Origin: Lentimicrobium saccharophilum
GTDB taxonomy: Bacteria > Bacteroidota > Bacteroidia > Bacteroidales > Lentimicrobiaceae
Direction of reading: 5' to 3'
NCBI RefSeq assembly: GCF_001192835.1
Contig: NZ_DF968183.1
Location: forward strand, 1,261,338-1,325,337
Length of the DNA stretch: 64,000 nucleotides
Shown here: positions 44,169-52,930 of the stretch, one piece after another
Position numbering within the stretch: the first letter of the stretch is position 1
Layout of the letters: every line of letters begins with the position of its first letter
Position numbers and translations under genes: made by a program
The notes under the pieces: generated by a model
The model's input: the letters and a program-made list of their open reading frames with translations, nothing else
Database searches by the model: none
Told to the model about the DNA's origin: nothing

Positions 44169-45959
44169 TCACAGCTGCACGATCAGGATTTCGCGGTTTC
44201 CGTTTCTGATGACTTCAATATTCACCCTGTCACCGGGATTCAGTTTACCCATACGGCCCATGTAATCATATACATTGGCCACCGGCAATCCGTTGATGGC
44301 TACGATGATGTCTCCCTTAACCATTCCGGAAAGGGCCGCCGGCCCGTCTTTCCTGACACTTTCCACCTTCATACCGCCGCTGGTTTCGGCACCCGACACA
44401 TCCGGCATAATGCCCAGGGTAACCTTAAGATTACGGCCATAATGTCCGGCCTGCTGGCGCGAGCCGGATTCACTGAATACAGGTGCCGGGGTCAGCCTTG
44501 AGAGTTCTTTTATCAGGGAAGCGATAAAATCTGTCACCTGCTGCTGTCCGGCAGCATTGATGCGTTCAGGAAGATCGTAGGGTGTATGATAATCGGCGTG
44601 CGCACCGGTAGAAACGAACAAAACAGGGATTCCTTCCCCGTAAAAAGCGGCATGATCCGAAGGGCCATAGCCGTCGGGGGAACGTTTTACCTCAAAAGGC
44701 CTGCCTGATGCAACTATATTCAGCAATGAATCAGCCACGGTAAATGTGCCGGTTCCGGCAATAGTAACAACAGGTTCATCGGTCTTTAACCGTCCGACCA
44801 TATCCATATTGATCATTGCCTTCACAGATTTCAGGCTGAAAGGCGGATCTGATACGAAATGGCGGGAACCAAGCAACCCCATTTCTTCGGCACCAAAAGC
44901 AACAAAAACTATACTTCTCCCGCGATTGATCCCCTGCTGCCCGAACCAGCAGGCCAGTTCAATCAGGGATGCTACCCCTGAGGCATTGTCGTCGGCCCCT
45001 GCATGCACTGCCGTGGTGTCGATCATCCGTGAACCCGATCCAGGGCCACCCATACCCAGGTGATCATAATGGGCGCCAATGACGATAAATTCATCTTTCA
45101 ACAGAGGGTCGCTCCCGGGGATCACAGCAACTACATTACGGCTTGTCACCTTGCTGCGAATCACTTCCGTAGTTACTGAAACTTCAAGGTTCCCGGCAAA
45201 ATTGATACTTTTACGTCCGGTAAGCATAGACTTCTCGAGAGAATCAACGGCTGAACCGGGCAAACCGAGCAGGAAGGCTGCCAGATTGCGGGTGATGCTG
45301 ACTACGGGAATCCCGGCATCAGACACCGATTTATCGAATGCGATATCAATGGTACGATCCGAACGTTCGATGGATGAAGGAGAAACCAGCAGGAGACCGG
45401 CTGCGCCACGATCGCGGGCGCTCAGGGCTTTTGCCCTGTCGGTAGCAAGGGGAATAAAGGCGCTGTTCGGATTATCAGGCTCCGGATCTCCCCTAAGGGC
45501 CATTACCCATTTATCGCGGACATCGATGCCGGAAAAATCATCCCATTTCAATTCCCCGCTTTCTCCTGCAATCCCAAACCCGGCAAAAACCAGGGGTGCC
45601 ACAGCGCCGGCAGAAGCGGAAAAAGAAAACGGCTGAAAATCCTTTTCAGACGTGAATATTCTGCCTCCGGCTGTAAAGGAGTTTTTTTCACCAGCCTTTA
45701 CATCAGCTACCAGACTGAAATACTGGTATCCTTCATGCAGCATCAGCGTTGCACCTGCAGCCCTGAACTGATCCCTGATATATGCTGCAGCCATAGAATC
45801 ACCCGGGGTTCCGGCTTTACGACCGGCAAGTTGCTCAGAGGCAAGATATTCAATGTGTTTCTGCAGCCTTTCGGATGAACCGGCAGCCTCCTGCGCTGAA
45901 AGGCGAAAGCCCCCGGTCAGCAGCAATAATGTAATATAAACAGAAGCAAAGTATCTCAT
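44169..45959 (-). CDS. M28-family metallopeptidase with PA and PDZ domains
   Basis: This 596-residue secreted zinc aminopeptidase has a signal peptide (about 1-22). A PA (protease-associated) domain is inserted at about 110-230 (PLVFAGFGIAG ...). The metallopeptidase core has IGAHYDHLGMGG, HAGADDNASGVASL, FGAEEMGLLGS, INMDMVGRL and SDHAAFYGEGIPVLF, which supply the zinc ligands and catalytic Glu. A C-terminal PDZ domain follows (about 505-590, MVKGDIIVAINGLPV). It probably trims peptides outside the inner membrane. It is followed by gtrA, and a TACTTTTG -7-like box lies upstream (complement of 45995-46002). Confidence 0.93.
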   Translation of the reverse strand: MRYFASVYITLLLLTGGFRLSAQEAAGSSERLQKHIEYLASEQLAGRKAGTPGDSMAAAYIRDQFRAAGATLMLHEGYQYFSLVADVKAGEKNSFTAGGRIFTSEKDFQPFSFSASAGAVAPLVFAGFGIAGESGELKWDDFSGIDVRDKWVMALRGDPEPDNPNSAFIPLATDRAKALSARDRGAAGLLLVSPSSIERSDRTIDIAFDKSVSDAGIPVVSITRNLAAFLLGLPGSAVDSLEKSMLTGRKSINFAGNLEVSVTTEVIRSKVTSRNVVAVIPGSDPLLKDEFIVIGAHYDHLGMGGPGSGSRMIDTTAVHAGADDNASGVASLIELACWFGQQGINRGRSIVFVAFGAEEMGLLGSRHFVSDPPFSLKSVKAMINMDMVGRLKTDEPVVTIAGTGTFTVADSLLNIVASGRPFEVKRSPDGYGPSDHAAFYGEGIPVLFVSTGAHADYHTPYDLPERINAAGQQQVTDFIASLIKELSRLTPAPVFSESGSRQQAGHYGRNLKVTLGIMPDVSGAETSGGMKVESVRKDGPAALSGMVKGDIIVAINGLPVANVYDYMGRMGKLNPGDRVNIEVIRNGNREILIVQL

Positions 45960-46001
45960 TCCAATTCAATTCAAAGGTTAAAAAGCAAAGTATGCAAAAG
46001 T

Positions 46002-46027
46002 AAAAAAAAACCGGCAAGGATTACCGG
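46002..46027 (-). terminator. Intrinsic terminator downstream of fldA
   Basis: On the minus strand CCGGTAA...TTGCCGG (7 bp with one G-U pair, 3-nt loop; complement of 46011-46027) is followed by nine T residues. A second hairpin (46059-46077) lies between it and fldA. Confidence 0.7.
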
Positions 46028-46058
46028 AGGAACTTAACCACATATCAAAATGAAGAAA

Positions 46059-46077
46059 AGCCGGGAAGTCCCCGGCT
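46059..46077 (-). terminator. First hairpin downstream of fldA
   Basis: AGCCGGG (46059-46065) and CCCGGCT (46071-46077) pair perfectly. On the minus strand TTTCTTC follows. It may act with the second terminator at 46002-46027. Confidence 0.55.
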
Positions 46078-46147
46078 ATCTCTCTATTTAAATACGGGAA
46101 GCAAGAATTGCTGTTGTGAAGCAATCCCGGATCTCTATTTCTTCAGA

Positions 46148-46660
46148 TTAATTGAGTTGAAACTCCTCGCGAAGCTGGCTGACCCATTTGGATATCCGCT
46201 CCTCGGTAAGTTCAGGCTGACTGTCTTCGTCAAGGGCAAGGCCAACAAATTTGCCATCTTTTTCGGCTGTCGAGAAATAATAGGAATATCCCTTGGTAGG
46301 CCAGTAACCGACCACGTTTTCCTTGAACGGCAAACGGCAAAAGACGGTTCCCATTCCATCCACAAAACTTTCAGGGTACTCTACCTGATCGCCGAGGCCG
46401 AAAATTGCAATCTTTTTATCTTCAATTTTCGCTTCCACCAGTACATCAATGAAACGTTCCCAGTCCTGATGCATCTCTCCGATGCCCCAGGCTGAAGTTC
46501 CCAGGATCAGATAATCATACTTTTCAAGGTCTTCACGAGTAGCTGAACTCACATTGTGGTATTCAACCTGACCTTTACCAAAGTTTTTTCCAATATACTG
46601 GGCAGCTTTATGCGTACTCCCTTTGGGGCTTCCCCCGTAAAAAATTCCAATTTTTCCCAT
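46148..46660 (-). CDS. fldA: Flavodoxin
   Basis: This 170-residue FMN-binding electron carrier could replace ferredoxin at low iron. It has the phosphate loop GIFYGGSPKGSTHKAA, the YLILGTSAWGIGEMH loop with its stacking Trp, and FGLGDQVEYPESFVDGM, which form the flavin site; it is of the long-chain kind. The late YSYYFSTAEKDGKFVGLALDEDSQP is also typical. It has an unusually clear promoter and a Shine-Dalgarno sequence, so strong or regulated expression is likely. Confidence 0.95.
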   Translation of the reverse strand: MGKIGIFYGGSPKGSTHKAAQYIGKNFGKGQVEYHNVSSATREDLEKYDYLILGTSAWGIGEMHQDWERFIDVLVEAKIEDKKIAIFGLGDQVEYPESFVDGMGTVFCRLPFKENVVGYWPTKGYSYYFSTAEKDGKFVGLALDEDSQPELTEERISKWVSQLREEFQLN

Positions 46661-46667
46661 GTGATCA

Positions 46668-46673
46668 CTCCTT
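46668..46673 (-). promoter_or_regulatory. Shine-Dalgarno sequence of fldA
   Basis: AAGGAG (complement of 46668-46673) lies 7 nt before the ATG. Canonical Shine-Dalgarno sites are rare in this phylum and almost absent elsewhere in this window, so it also fixes the fldA start. Confidence 0.75.
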
Positions 46674-46704
46674 GTCGTTAAGAAGGAAACTTATTAGCGG
46701 GCGC

Positions 46705-46736
46705 AAATATAATTGTGAACAATCATTAATGCAAAT
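46705..46736 (-). promoter_or_regulatory. Consensus promoter of fldA
   Basis: On the minus strand TTTG (complement of 46733-46736), 20 nt, TATATTTG (complement of 46705-46712). Both elements and spacing match the Bacteroides-type consensus. The start of transcription would be near 46698. Confidence 0.8.
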
Positions 46737-47151
46737 CTGAGCATAAGAACCATTTGCTTTGCATCTATTTGACATCCAGCACATTGAATTAGTGTTAATT
46801 GTACAACTAGTCCCTGCTCAGATAGTTAGCATGTTTTAAACCTCTGAAACAAAAATTTGTTCAATCATTGCAGGTAGTTTATAATCAGGCACATTGATAA
46901 CAACAACAGAAAAAGTCTTTTTCATATCAAAATCAGCAGCCCGGCAGATTTTCAGAAAACAGGTTGCCAATATCCCCGGGTCCGGCAGCATGATGAAACC
47001 GGGATATCCCGGAGATTCCCTGAACATTCGTCATAAGCAGAAGCAACTTCCGCAAAAGGTTTTGATACATATCAAAACCTTTTCTAATTTTGTGCTTCTT
47101 TTGCAGCCAACCAATTGCCGGAAAATTTGTTAATTGTATAAATCATTCAGG
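46737..47151. other. Intergenic region upstream of the thioredoxin-like gene
   Basis: No supported gene is seen. A minus-strand ORF at 46836-47027 (63 codons) has no promoter-like signal and no recognised family. The main structure is the long palindrome at 47054-47083. Confidence 0.4.
47054..47083. repeat. 13-bp inverted repeat before the thioredoxin-like gene
   Basis: AAAAGGTTTTGAT (47054-47066) and ATCAAAACCTTTT (47071-47083) are perfect inverted repeats around ACAT, ending ~68 bp upstream of the ATG at 47152. It could be an intrinsic terminator (a TTTT run is in the right arm on the plus strand), an operator for a dimeric regulator, or the 3' end of a small RNA. Confidence 0.6.
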
Positions 47152-47679
47152 ATGAGAAAATCGCTAACCCTAATCTCAGCATTGCTGTTTATCGTGTTCA
47201 ACCTTAGTGCACAGGAAAACCATCGGGTAAACGATGAAAAATCGGGCAGGGAAATCCTTGTCGGAACCGTTACCCGCGATGGCCTTGCCGGGATGGGCGA
47301 ATGGTTTAACAGTGAATACAACCAATATCAACCGGATACCATGGTTGTAGCGCACCTTAAATTTCACAGCGGGGATTATCCCTGGGTATTTATTGCCCTC
47401 GGCACCTGGTGCAGCGACAGCCGGGAGCAGGTGCCACGTTTTATAAAGATTCTTGACCAGCTTGAATATCCTGCCGACAGAATTTACATGGTTGCAGTTG
47501 ACAGGGATAAAAAAGCAAAGGACTTCTGCATAGGCGATTACGACATTCGGCTTGTTCCAACCTTTATTTTCACAAGGGAGGGCGAAGAGATCGGCCGGAT
47601 CATTGAAACTCCGGTTGAATCGCTTGAGCGTGATTTTATGAACATCCTCAATGGCAGGGCTGCTGCCCCACGCAATTGA
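47152..47679 (+). CDS. Exported thioredoxin-like protein with CxxS motif
   Basis: This 175-residue protein (from the chosen start) has a signal peptide (about 1-20, ending NLSAQ). The thioredoxin-fold core shows FIALGTWCSDSREQVPRFIK, where the active-site motif is WCSDS, so one Cys is followed by Ser instead of Cys. A second Cys occurs in DFCIGDYDIRLVPTF, ahead of the cis-Pro (VPTF). A one-Cys protein may be a monothiol isomerase or a binding protein rather than an oxidoreductase. The frame extends 6 codons upstream, but the MRKSLTL start gives the best signal peptide. It lies 24 bp upstream of panC. Confidence 0.82.
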   Translation: MRKSLTLISALLFIVFNLSAQENHRVNDEKSGREILVGTVTRDGLAGMGEWFNSEYNQYQPDTMVVAHLKFHSGDYPWVFIALGTWCSDSREQVPRFIKILDQLEYPADRIYMVAVDRDKKAKDFCIGDYDIRLVPTFIFTREGEEIGRIIETPVESLERDFMNILNGRAAAPRN

Positions 47680-47703
47680 TTCAGGTCGCTACTAAACATT
47701 AAG

Positions 47704-48543
47704 ATGAAACTTTTTAACACAATCCGGGAAACCCGCGATTTCGCCGGATCATTGAGGGAACAGGGGCTGAAAATCGGCTTTGTCCCGACCATGGGAGCCC
47801 TGCATGAAGGGCATCTGTCTCTCGTGCGAAAAGCCGCCTCAGAAAATGATGCCGTGCTGGTGAGCATCTTTGTAAATCCGATACAGTTCAACAATCCGGA
47901 AGACCTTAAAAAATACCCCAGAAACCTGGAAAAGGACCTGAGACTTCTGGAACCGGAAGGATGTACCGCCGTTTTTGCACCTGAAGTGTCGGAAATGTAT
48001 ACAGGTGAAAAGGAAAAGCAGTTTGATTTCGGTCCCCTCGCCCTGGTAATGGAAGGCGCCTTCAGGCCCGGACATTTTAACGGTGTTGCCGTGGTTGTCG
48101 ACAAGCTGTTCAACATCGCCCTACCTCATCGTGCCTATTTCGGGGAAAAAGATTATCAGCAGCTGCAGATCATCAAAGAACTCGCCGCAATGGAGCATCC
48201 CGGAATTGAAATTGTCCCCTGCCCCATCAGCCGGGAAAATGACGGACTGGCCCGCAGTTCGCGTAATGAAAGGCTCACGGCCGAAATGCGGAAAGCTGCA
48301 CCTTATATCCACCTGATACTGGAAGAAGCGAAAAATCTTGCCGGTAATCATACCGCGGAAGAAATTATAAAATTTGTTAACTACAAATTTGAAAGCCATC
48401 CCCTGCTGAGGCTGGAATATTTCTCGATTGCCAACGGTGAAAGCCTTCAGCCGGTGAGCGGGAAAATTGCACCGGGCGACCGTGCTTTTATCGCTGTGTT
48501 TGCAGGCGAGATAAGGCTGATTGACAACATTCGATTAATTTGA
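47704..48543 (+). CDS. panC: Pantothenate synthetase
   Basis: This 279-residue enzyme joins pantoate and beta-alanine using ATP. The HIGH-type nucleotide loop [27 protein letters not shown], and the FGEKDYQQL and [13 protein letters not shown] blocks are intact. The beta-alanine comes from PanD, encoded 16 bp downstream. No panB or panE is seen in the window. Confidence 0.96.
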   Translation: MKLFNTIRETRDFAGSLREQGLKIGFVPTMGALHEGHLSLVRKAASENDAVLVSIFVNPIQFNNPEDLKKYPRNLEKDLRLLEPEGCTAVFAPEVSEMYTGEKEKQFDFGPLALVMEGAFRPGHFNGVAVVVDKLFNIALPHRAYFGEKDYQQLQIIKELAAMEHPGIEIVPCPISRENDGLARSSRNERLTAEMRKAAPYIHLILEEAKNLAGNHTAEEIIKFVNYKFESHPLLRLEYFSIANGESLQPVSGKIAPGDRAFIAVFAGEIRLIDNIRLI

Positions 48544-48552
48544 GTACTTTTG
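48521..48552 (+). promoter_or_regulatory. Internal promoter within the 3' end of panC
   Basis: TTG (48521-48523), 21 nt, TACTTTTG (48545-48552) sits 7 nt before the panD ATG. It would let panD, and perhaps the following genes, be transcribed separately from panC with a near-leaderless 5' end. Confidence 0.6.
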
Positions 48553-48559
48553 CACCGCT

Positions 48560-48907
48560 ATGACCATAGAGATTTTAAAATCCAAAATCCACAGGGCTAC
48601 CATCACCGAAGCCAACCTCCACTATATCGGAAGTATCGGCATCGACGAGGACCTTATGGAAGCAGCCAACCTTGTTGAATTTGAAAAGGTTCAGGTATTG
48701 AACATCAACAACGGTGAAAGGCTCGAAACTTATGTTATCAAAGGGGAAAGGGGAAGCGGAATGATCTCGCTCAACGGCGCTGCCGCGCGTAAAGCCGTCG
48801 CCGGCGACCTGATCATCATAGCCGCCTTCGCCCAGATGACCCCCGAAGAAGCCAGGCATTTCAAACCGGCCATCGTGTTCCCCGACAGCAAAAACCGCCT
48901 CGTTTAA
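48560..48907 (+). CDS. panD: Aspartate 1-decarboxylase
   Basis: This 115-residue pyruvoyl enzyme makes beta-alanine from aspartate for pantothenate. The self-cleavage site is Gly24-Ser25 in [10 protein letters not shown], and the downstream [16 protein letters not shown] and [12 protein letters not shown] blocks agree with the family. It follows panC by 16 bp and precedes a flippase-like gene by 6 bp. Confidence 0.95.
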   Translation: MTIEILKSKIHRATITEANLHYIGSIGIDEDLMEAANLVEFEKVQVLNINNGERLETYVIKGERGSGMISLNGAAARKAVAGDLIIIAAFAQMTPEEARHFKPAIVFPDSKNRLV

Positions 48908-48913
48908 GCCGCC

Positions 48914-49966
48914 TTGAAAAAAAACCTCCGAAATATCCTCCGTTTCACGTTTTTCCTGAGCATCGGGGTTTTCTTTATCTGGCTTTTCATGAGAAACCTG
49001 AGCCCGGATCAGAAAAAGGAAATTTTTGAATCATTCCGGCAGGTTAATTATTCCTGGATTATACTCGCTTTTGTGCTGGGCATCTTCAGCCATATTTTCA
49101 GAACCCTGAGATGGAAAATCCTGATGGAGCCCATGGGTTACTACCCGAAAACCAGCAACGTGTTCATGGCTGTTATGATTGGCTACCTTGCCAACCTGGC
49201 CCTCCCAAGGCTCGGAGAAGTGAGCCGCTGTGGCATACTCACCCGTTATGAAAAAATACCCTTTAATAAATCGTTTGGTACAGTGATTACCGAACGGGTG
49301 ATCGATATGCTCAGTTTTTTACTGCTGTTCTTATTATTGATCATCACCCAGACGGGTAAAATTCATACATATATTGAGCAAAAAATTTACTCACCCCTTC
49401 AGGATAAATTTAATTTTGACTTTTCAGGTGGCAGTTACATTACCTGGATGGTCCTTATTTTCTTGTTTGCCGGATTGCTCGCAGCCTTCATAATATACAG
49501 AAACTTCAGGCATACCGCTTTTTATAAGAAAATATACAACCTTTTCTCAGGACTGCTGGAAGGAATGCGGTCATTGACAAGGATCAGGAAGCCTTTGATT
49601 TTTCTTGTTTACACCATTGCAATTTGGGTTCTGTATCTGCTGATGGCCTGGGTGGTTTTTTTCAGCCTGGAGGAAACTTACGGGCTGGGGCTTGATGCAG
49701 GTTTAACGGTACTGGTATTCGGATCCATCGGAATCATGATTGTACAGGGAGGTATAGGTATTTACCCGGCCATTGTTGCAGAAACGCTGTTTTTATGGAA
49801 TATTCCTGAAACCAGGGGTTATGCGATGGGATGGCTGATATGGGCCTCACAAACCATCATGATTATTATTGCGGGGGTTTTTTCTTTAATTTTACTTCCA
49901 GTTCTAAACAAAAGCATGAATGACAAAACCGGAAGTCATCCAACAAAAAATACTGAGACAACCTGA
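48914..49966 (+). CDS. Flippase-like (LPG synthase N-terminal/UPF0104) membrane protein
   Basis: This 350-residue protein has about 8 transmembrane helices of the lysylphosphatidylglycerol synthase transmembrane-region family (AglD/YbhN-like). The blocks SHIFRTLRWKILMEPMGY and YLANLALPRLGEVSRCGIL are typical. Some members flip lipids; the soluble synthase domain is missing here. It starts with a TTG 6 bp after panD and overlaps rfaE2 by 47 bp, suggesting translational coupling. The transported lipid is unknown. Confidence 0.85.
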   Translation: MKKNLRNILRFTFFLSIGVFFIWLFMRNLSPDQKKEIFESFRQVNYSWIILAFVLGIFSHIFRTLRWKILMEPMGYYPKTSNVFMAVMIGYLANLALPRLGEVSRCGILTRYEKIPFNKSFGTVITERVIDMLSFLLLFLLLIITQTGKIHTYIEQKIYSPLQDKFNFDFSGGSYITWMVLIFLFAGLLAAFIIYRNFRHTAFYKKIYNLFSGLLEGMRSLTRIRKPLIFLVYTIAIWVLYLLMAWVVFFSLEETYGLGLDAGLTVLVFGSIGIMIVQGGIGIYPAIVAETLFLWNIPETRGYAMGWLIWASQTIMIIIAGVFSLILLPVLNKSMNDKTGSHPTKNTETT

Positions 49967-50414
49967 TCTGGACCGCATGCTCGCTTACTGGCGTTTCAGG
50001 GACCAGAAGATTGTATTCACCAACGGTTGTTTTGACATCATTCACCTGGGTCACATTGACTACCTGGCAAAGGCAGCAGCATTGGGCAACAAACTCATTA
50101 TCGGCCTGAACACCGATGCCTCCACCCGCAGGCTGAAAGGGCCTCACCGACCCATCAACGATGAAAATGCCAGGGCCATGATAATGGCATCGTTCAGTTT
50201 TGTGGATGCCGTGGTGTTGTTTGATGAAGACACCCCTTACGACCTGATCAGAACCATACAGCCGGATATCCTGGTCAAAGGTGCCGATTACCGTGCAGAA
50301 GATATCGTAGGATATGACATCGTGAAATCAAAGGGCGGGAGCGTGGTGACGCTTGAATACCTGCCCGGTTACTCAACCAGCCTGATCGAAAAGAGAATCA
50401 GGGAAAGGGAATAA
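49920..50414 (+). CDS. rfaE2: D-glycero-beta-D-manno-heptose 1-phosphate adenylyltransferase
   Basis: This 164-residue nucleotidyltransferase makes ADP-heptose for lipopolysaccharide core. It matches the C-terminal half of HldE (RfaE domain II) as a separate gene: FTNGCFDIIHLGHIDYL has the HxGH motif, and the LNTDASTRRLKGPHRPIN and ILVKGADYRAEDIVG blocks are conserved. The kinase domain is not adjacent. It overlaps the upstream membrane protein gene by 47 bp. Confidence 0.92.
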   Translation: MTKPEVIQQKILRQPDLDRMLAYWRFRDQKIVFTNGCFDIIHLGHIDYLAKAAALGNKLIIGLNTDASTRRLKGPHRPINDENARAMIMASFSFVDAVVLFDEDTPYDLIRTIQPDILVKGADYRAEDIVGYDIVKSKGGSVVTLEYLPGYSTSLIEKRIRERE

Positions 50415-50552
50415 TGCAAATTGTTCCCTTTGCGGATTCAATAAAAACGGCCGGCTATCCTGCTCCTGATTCTCTCCGACACATTTATTCGCCAAAATCT
50501 CAATTGTGGACAGGCAGATATAGTGAATGATAATAATAAACGATAAAATCCC

Positions 50553-51917
50553 ATGGCCAAAACACGAACTGCTTTTTTCTGCCGCAACTGCGGTGCCCAG
50601 TCACCCAAATGGATTGGCAAATGCCCTTCGTGCGGTGAGTGGAACACCTATATCGAGGAGGTTATCCAGCGCCTGGAGCCCGGCACTTCCGTTCAGGCCT
50701 CATCCCGTAAAACGGCTGTACCCACCCTGATCACCGGGATTGAGTTCAGCAGCGAAAGCAGGATAGACACGCATAACCAGGAACTGAACCGGGTTCTCGG
50801 CGGCGGCCTGGTGCAGGGAAGCGTGATATTGGTCGGGGGCGAGCCCGGGATAGGAAAATCGACCCTGATGCTGCAGGTGGCGTTGACCATGCCCGGCACA
50901 AGGGTGCTCTATGTTTCAGGCGAAGAAAGTGAGCAGCAGATCAGGATGAGGGCAGAACGCCTGGGTATGGGCAAAAACGACTGTTATATCCTCACGGAAA
51001 CCTCAACAACCGCCATCCTGAATCATATTGCAGGCCTGAATCCGGGAGCGGTCATTATAGACTCTATACAGACCCTCACCAGTGAAAGTATTGATGCCTC
51101 AGCAGGAAGCATTTCACAGATCCGTGAAACGGCATCGGAACTTCAGCGCTTTGCAAAAACCGCGAACGTACCGGTTTTTCTGATCGGACATATTACCAAA
51201 GAGGGATCCCTGGCGGGGCCTAAACTGCTGGAGCACATGGTGGACACCGTCCTGCAGTTCGAGGGCGACCGCAATTACGGGTATCGCATCCTGAGGTCTG
51301 TAAAGAACCGTTTCGGCAGCACGTCGGAGCTGGGAATCTATGAAATGCAGGGTGATGGGCTCAGGGAAGTTTCAAATCCTTCAGAAATCCTGATAACGCA
51401 GCACGAGGAACCCGTGAGTGGTACAACCGTGGCGGCCACCATCGAAGGTTTGCGCCCTATGCTGATCGAAACGCAGGCACTGGTGAGCACGGCAGCTTAT
51501 GGTACGCCGCAGCGTTCCTGCACGGGTTTCGACACCCGCAGGCTCAACATGCTGCTGGCCGTGCTTGAAAAACGAAGCGGGTTCAAGCTGGGTGCAAAGG
51601 ATGTATTCCTCAATATTGCCGGCGGCCTTAGGGTTGATGACCCGGCGACAGACCTGGCAGTGGTCAGCGCCGTTCTTTCGTCAAGTATTGACATTCCCGT
51701 CAGCCCGAAAACGTGCTTCGCTGCCGAAGTAGGGCTTTCGGGCGAAATCAGGCCCGTGACCCGCGTGGAACAGAGGGTTTCGGAAGCCGGAAAACTCGGC
51801 TTCGAAACCATTGTAATTTCAAAACTTAACCTGATAGCGGCCAAGAGCCAGGCAAAAAAAATAAAAATCCAACCCGTAGGTAAAGTGGAAGAGGTTTTCA
51901 GGTTGCTCTTCGGCTAA
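50553..51917 (+). CDS. radA: DNA repair protein RadA
   Basis: This 454-residue RecA-related helicase aids branch migration in recombinational repair. It starts with a four-Cys zinc finger (FFCRNCGAQSPKWIGKCPSC). The RecA-like ATPase domain follows (Walker A GGEPGIGKST, about residues 90-99), then the RadA-specific KNRFG motif (VKNRFGSTSELGI) and a C-terminal Lon-type P domain. All parts are intact and length is normal. It is transcribed after a 138-bp gap with no strong signal and converges on the next gene. Confidence 0.96.
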   Translation: MAKTRTAFFCRNCGAQSPKWIGKCPSCGEWNTYIEEVIQRLEPGTSVQASSRKTAVPTLITGIEFSSESRIDTHNQELNRVLGGGLVQGSVILVGGEPGIGKSTLMLQVALTMPGTRVLYVSGEESEQQIRMRAERLGMGKNDCYILTETSTTAILNHIAGLNPGAVIIDSIQTLTSESIDASAGSISQIRETASELQRFAKTANVPVFLIGHITKEGSLAGPKLLEHMVDTVLQFEGDRNYGYRILRSVKNRFGSTSELGIYEMQGDGLREVSNPSEILITQHEEPVSGTTVAATIEGLRPMLIETQALVSTAAYGTPQRSCTGFDTRRLNMLLAVLEKRSGFKLGAKDVFLNIAGGLRVDDPATDLAVVSAVLSSSIDIPVSPKTCFAAEVGLSGEIRPVTRVEQRVSEAGKLGFETIVISKLNLIAAKSQAKKIKIQPVGKVEEVFRLLFG

Positions 51918-51923
51918 GGTCAA

Positions 51924-52601
51924 TTATTCCTGCTCCTCTTTTTCCGGTTTGCTCCAGTCAACAAAGAACCGGCCCTCACTCAGAACGATGGTATCCGTTT
52001 CGTCCGATTTCCTGGTATTGTCATGATCGTGAGGTCCGGCATTGACCAGCATTCCGGCCCCTGCCTTTGTGAACGCCTTTCTCTCGAGGTTTGCTTTGAT
52101 CCCGGAGCCTGTCATGGTTGCCACCGCACGTTTCTTGTAATAAACACCACGCAATGTGGCTTCAAAGGAGCCTTCTACCGAAGACGGGGTAATCTTTTCA
52201 ATGGTTACGGTGCCTGATAATGATTCTCCGTCATGAAAAGCATGTCCCAAACCTTTGGTTTCCTCCGTATAATCAACCAACGCCCAAACCCTGGCCATAT
52301 CGGCCTTCTTCTTTGATTCAGACTCCAGGTCATTCTCGTCAAAAATCTGATAAGTGCCGGGCTTCAGACTGTCGGAAAAATAATACAACCTGATCCACAC
52401 CTGCACATCCGGGCTCACCTGGAATGAGGCAATGGCAAGATATTCGAAGCCCCTCACCGGAATCTTCAAGCGACGGGCTTCCGCTTTGTATTCTTTCCCG
52501 TCCACCTTGCAGGAAATATAATTGGTGAATTCCTGGGCTACTGAGAGACCGGAAAAACCGGCAAAAAGAAGTAACATGGCTAACAGACGGATTCTTTTCA
52601 T
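51924..52601 (-). CDS. Exported protein of unknown function
   Basis: This 225-residue protein has a signal peptide (about 1-22, ending LSVAQ). A beta-rich domain follows, starting with FTNYISCKVDGKEYKAEARR, a pattern shared with Bacteroidota surface proteins of the DUF6252 type. I am not certain of the family. A His/Asp-rich stretch (GPHDHDNTRKSDETD) occurs near the C-terminus and could bind metal, though it may also be a low-complexity linker. It is convergent with radA (6-bp gap) and has no partner gene. Confidence 0.7.
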   Translation of the reverse strand: MKRIRLLAMLLLFAGFSGLSVAQEFTNYISCKVDGKEYKAEARRLKIPVRGFEYLAIASFQVSPDVQVWIRLYYFSDSLKPGTYQIFDENDLESESKKKADMARVWALVDYTEETKGLGHAFHDGESLSGTVTIEKITPSSVEGSFEATLRGVYYKKRAVATMTGSGIKANLERKAFTKAGAGMLVNAGPHDHDNTRKSDETDTIVLSEGRFFVDWSKPEKEEQE

Positions 52602-52930
52602 AGGAACTTGCTTTTAAGGATTAACGAAAGGCCTGACCCAATCCGGACGGAAAGGACTGATATTTACAAAAACTACCGCCCGGAGAAGAATTATTTTCTA
52701 CACGACCGAAAGTAATAAAAATATCAACACATCTGCAATGTTTATGTTTTATACCCTGATCGTTATTAAACAAAATCTAATATAAATCATTATTATTCAA
52801 AATATTACATTACTGATGCCTAAATCCTGAATTCATTGCAGGAAAAGATAATCCGGTGTATATTCGCATGCAGATGCAGCACGGTTGTGCTGACAGAAAA
52901 TATTTCAATCAGATTTTTCCCGCAAAGTCG
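52602..52930. other. Intergenic region between two divergent surface-protein genes
   Basis: Holds AT-rich sequence with no ORF, hairpin or consensus promoter that I could support on either strand. Confidence 0.4.

Noticed and set aside
46836-47027. Minus-strand ORF of 63 codons containing MKKTFSVVVINVPDYKLPAM
   Set aside because: No recognised family, no promoter-like signal and no neighbour that explains it. Plausible only as a remnant.
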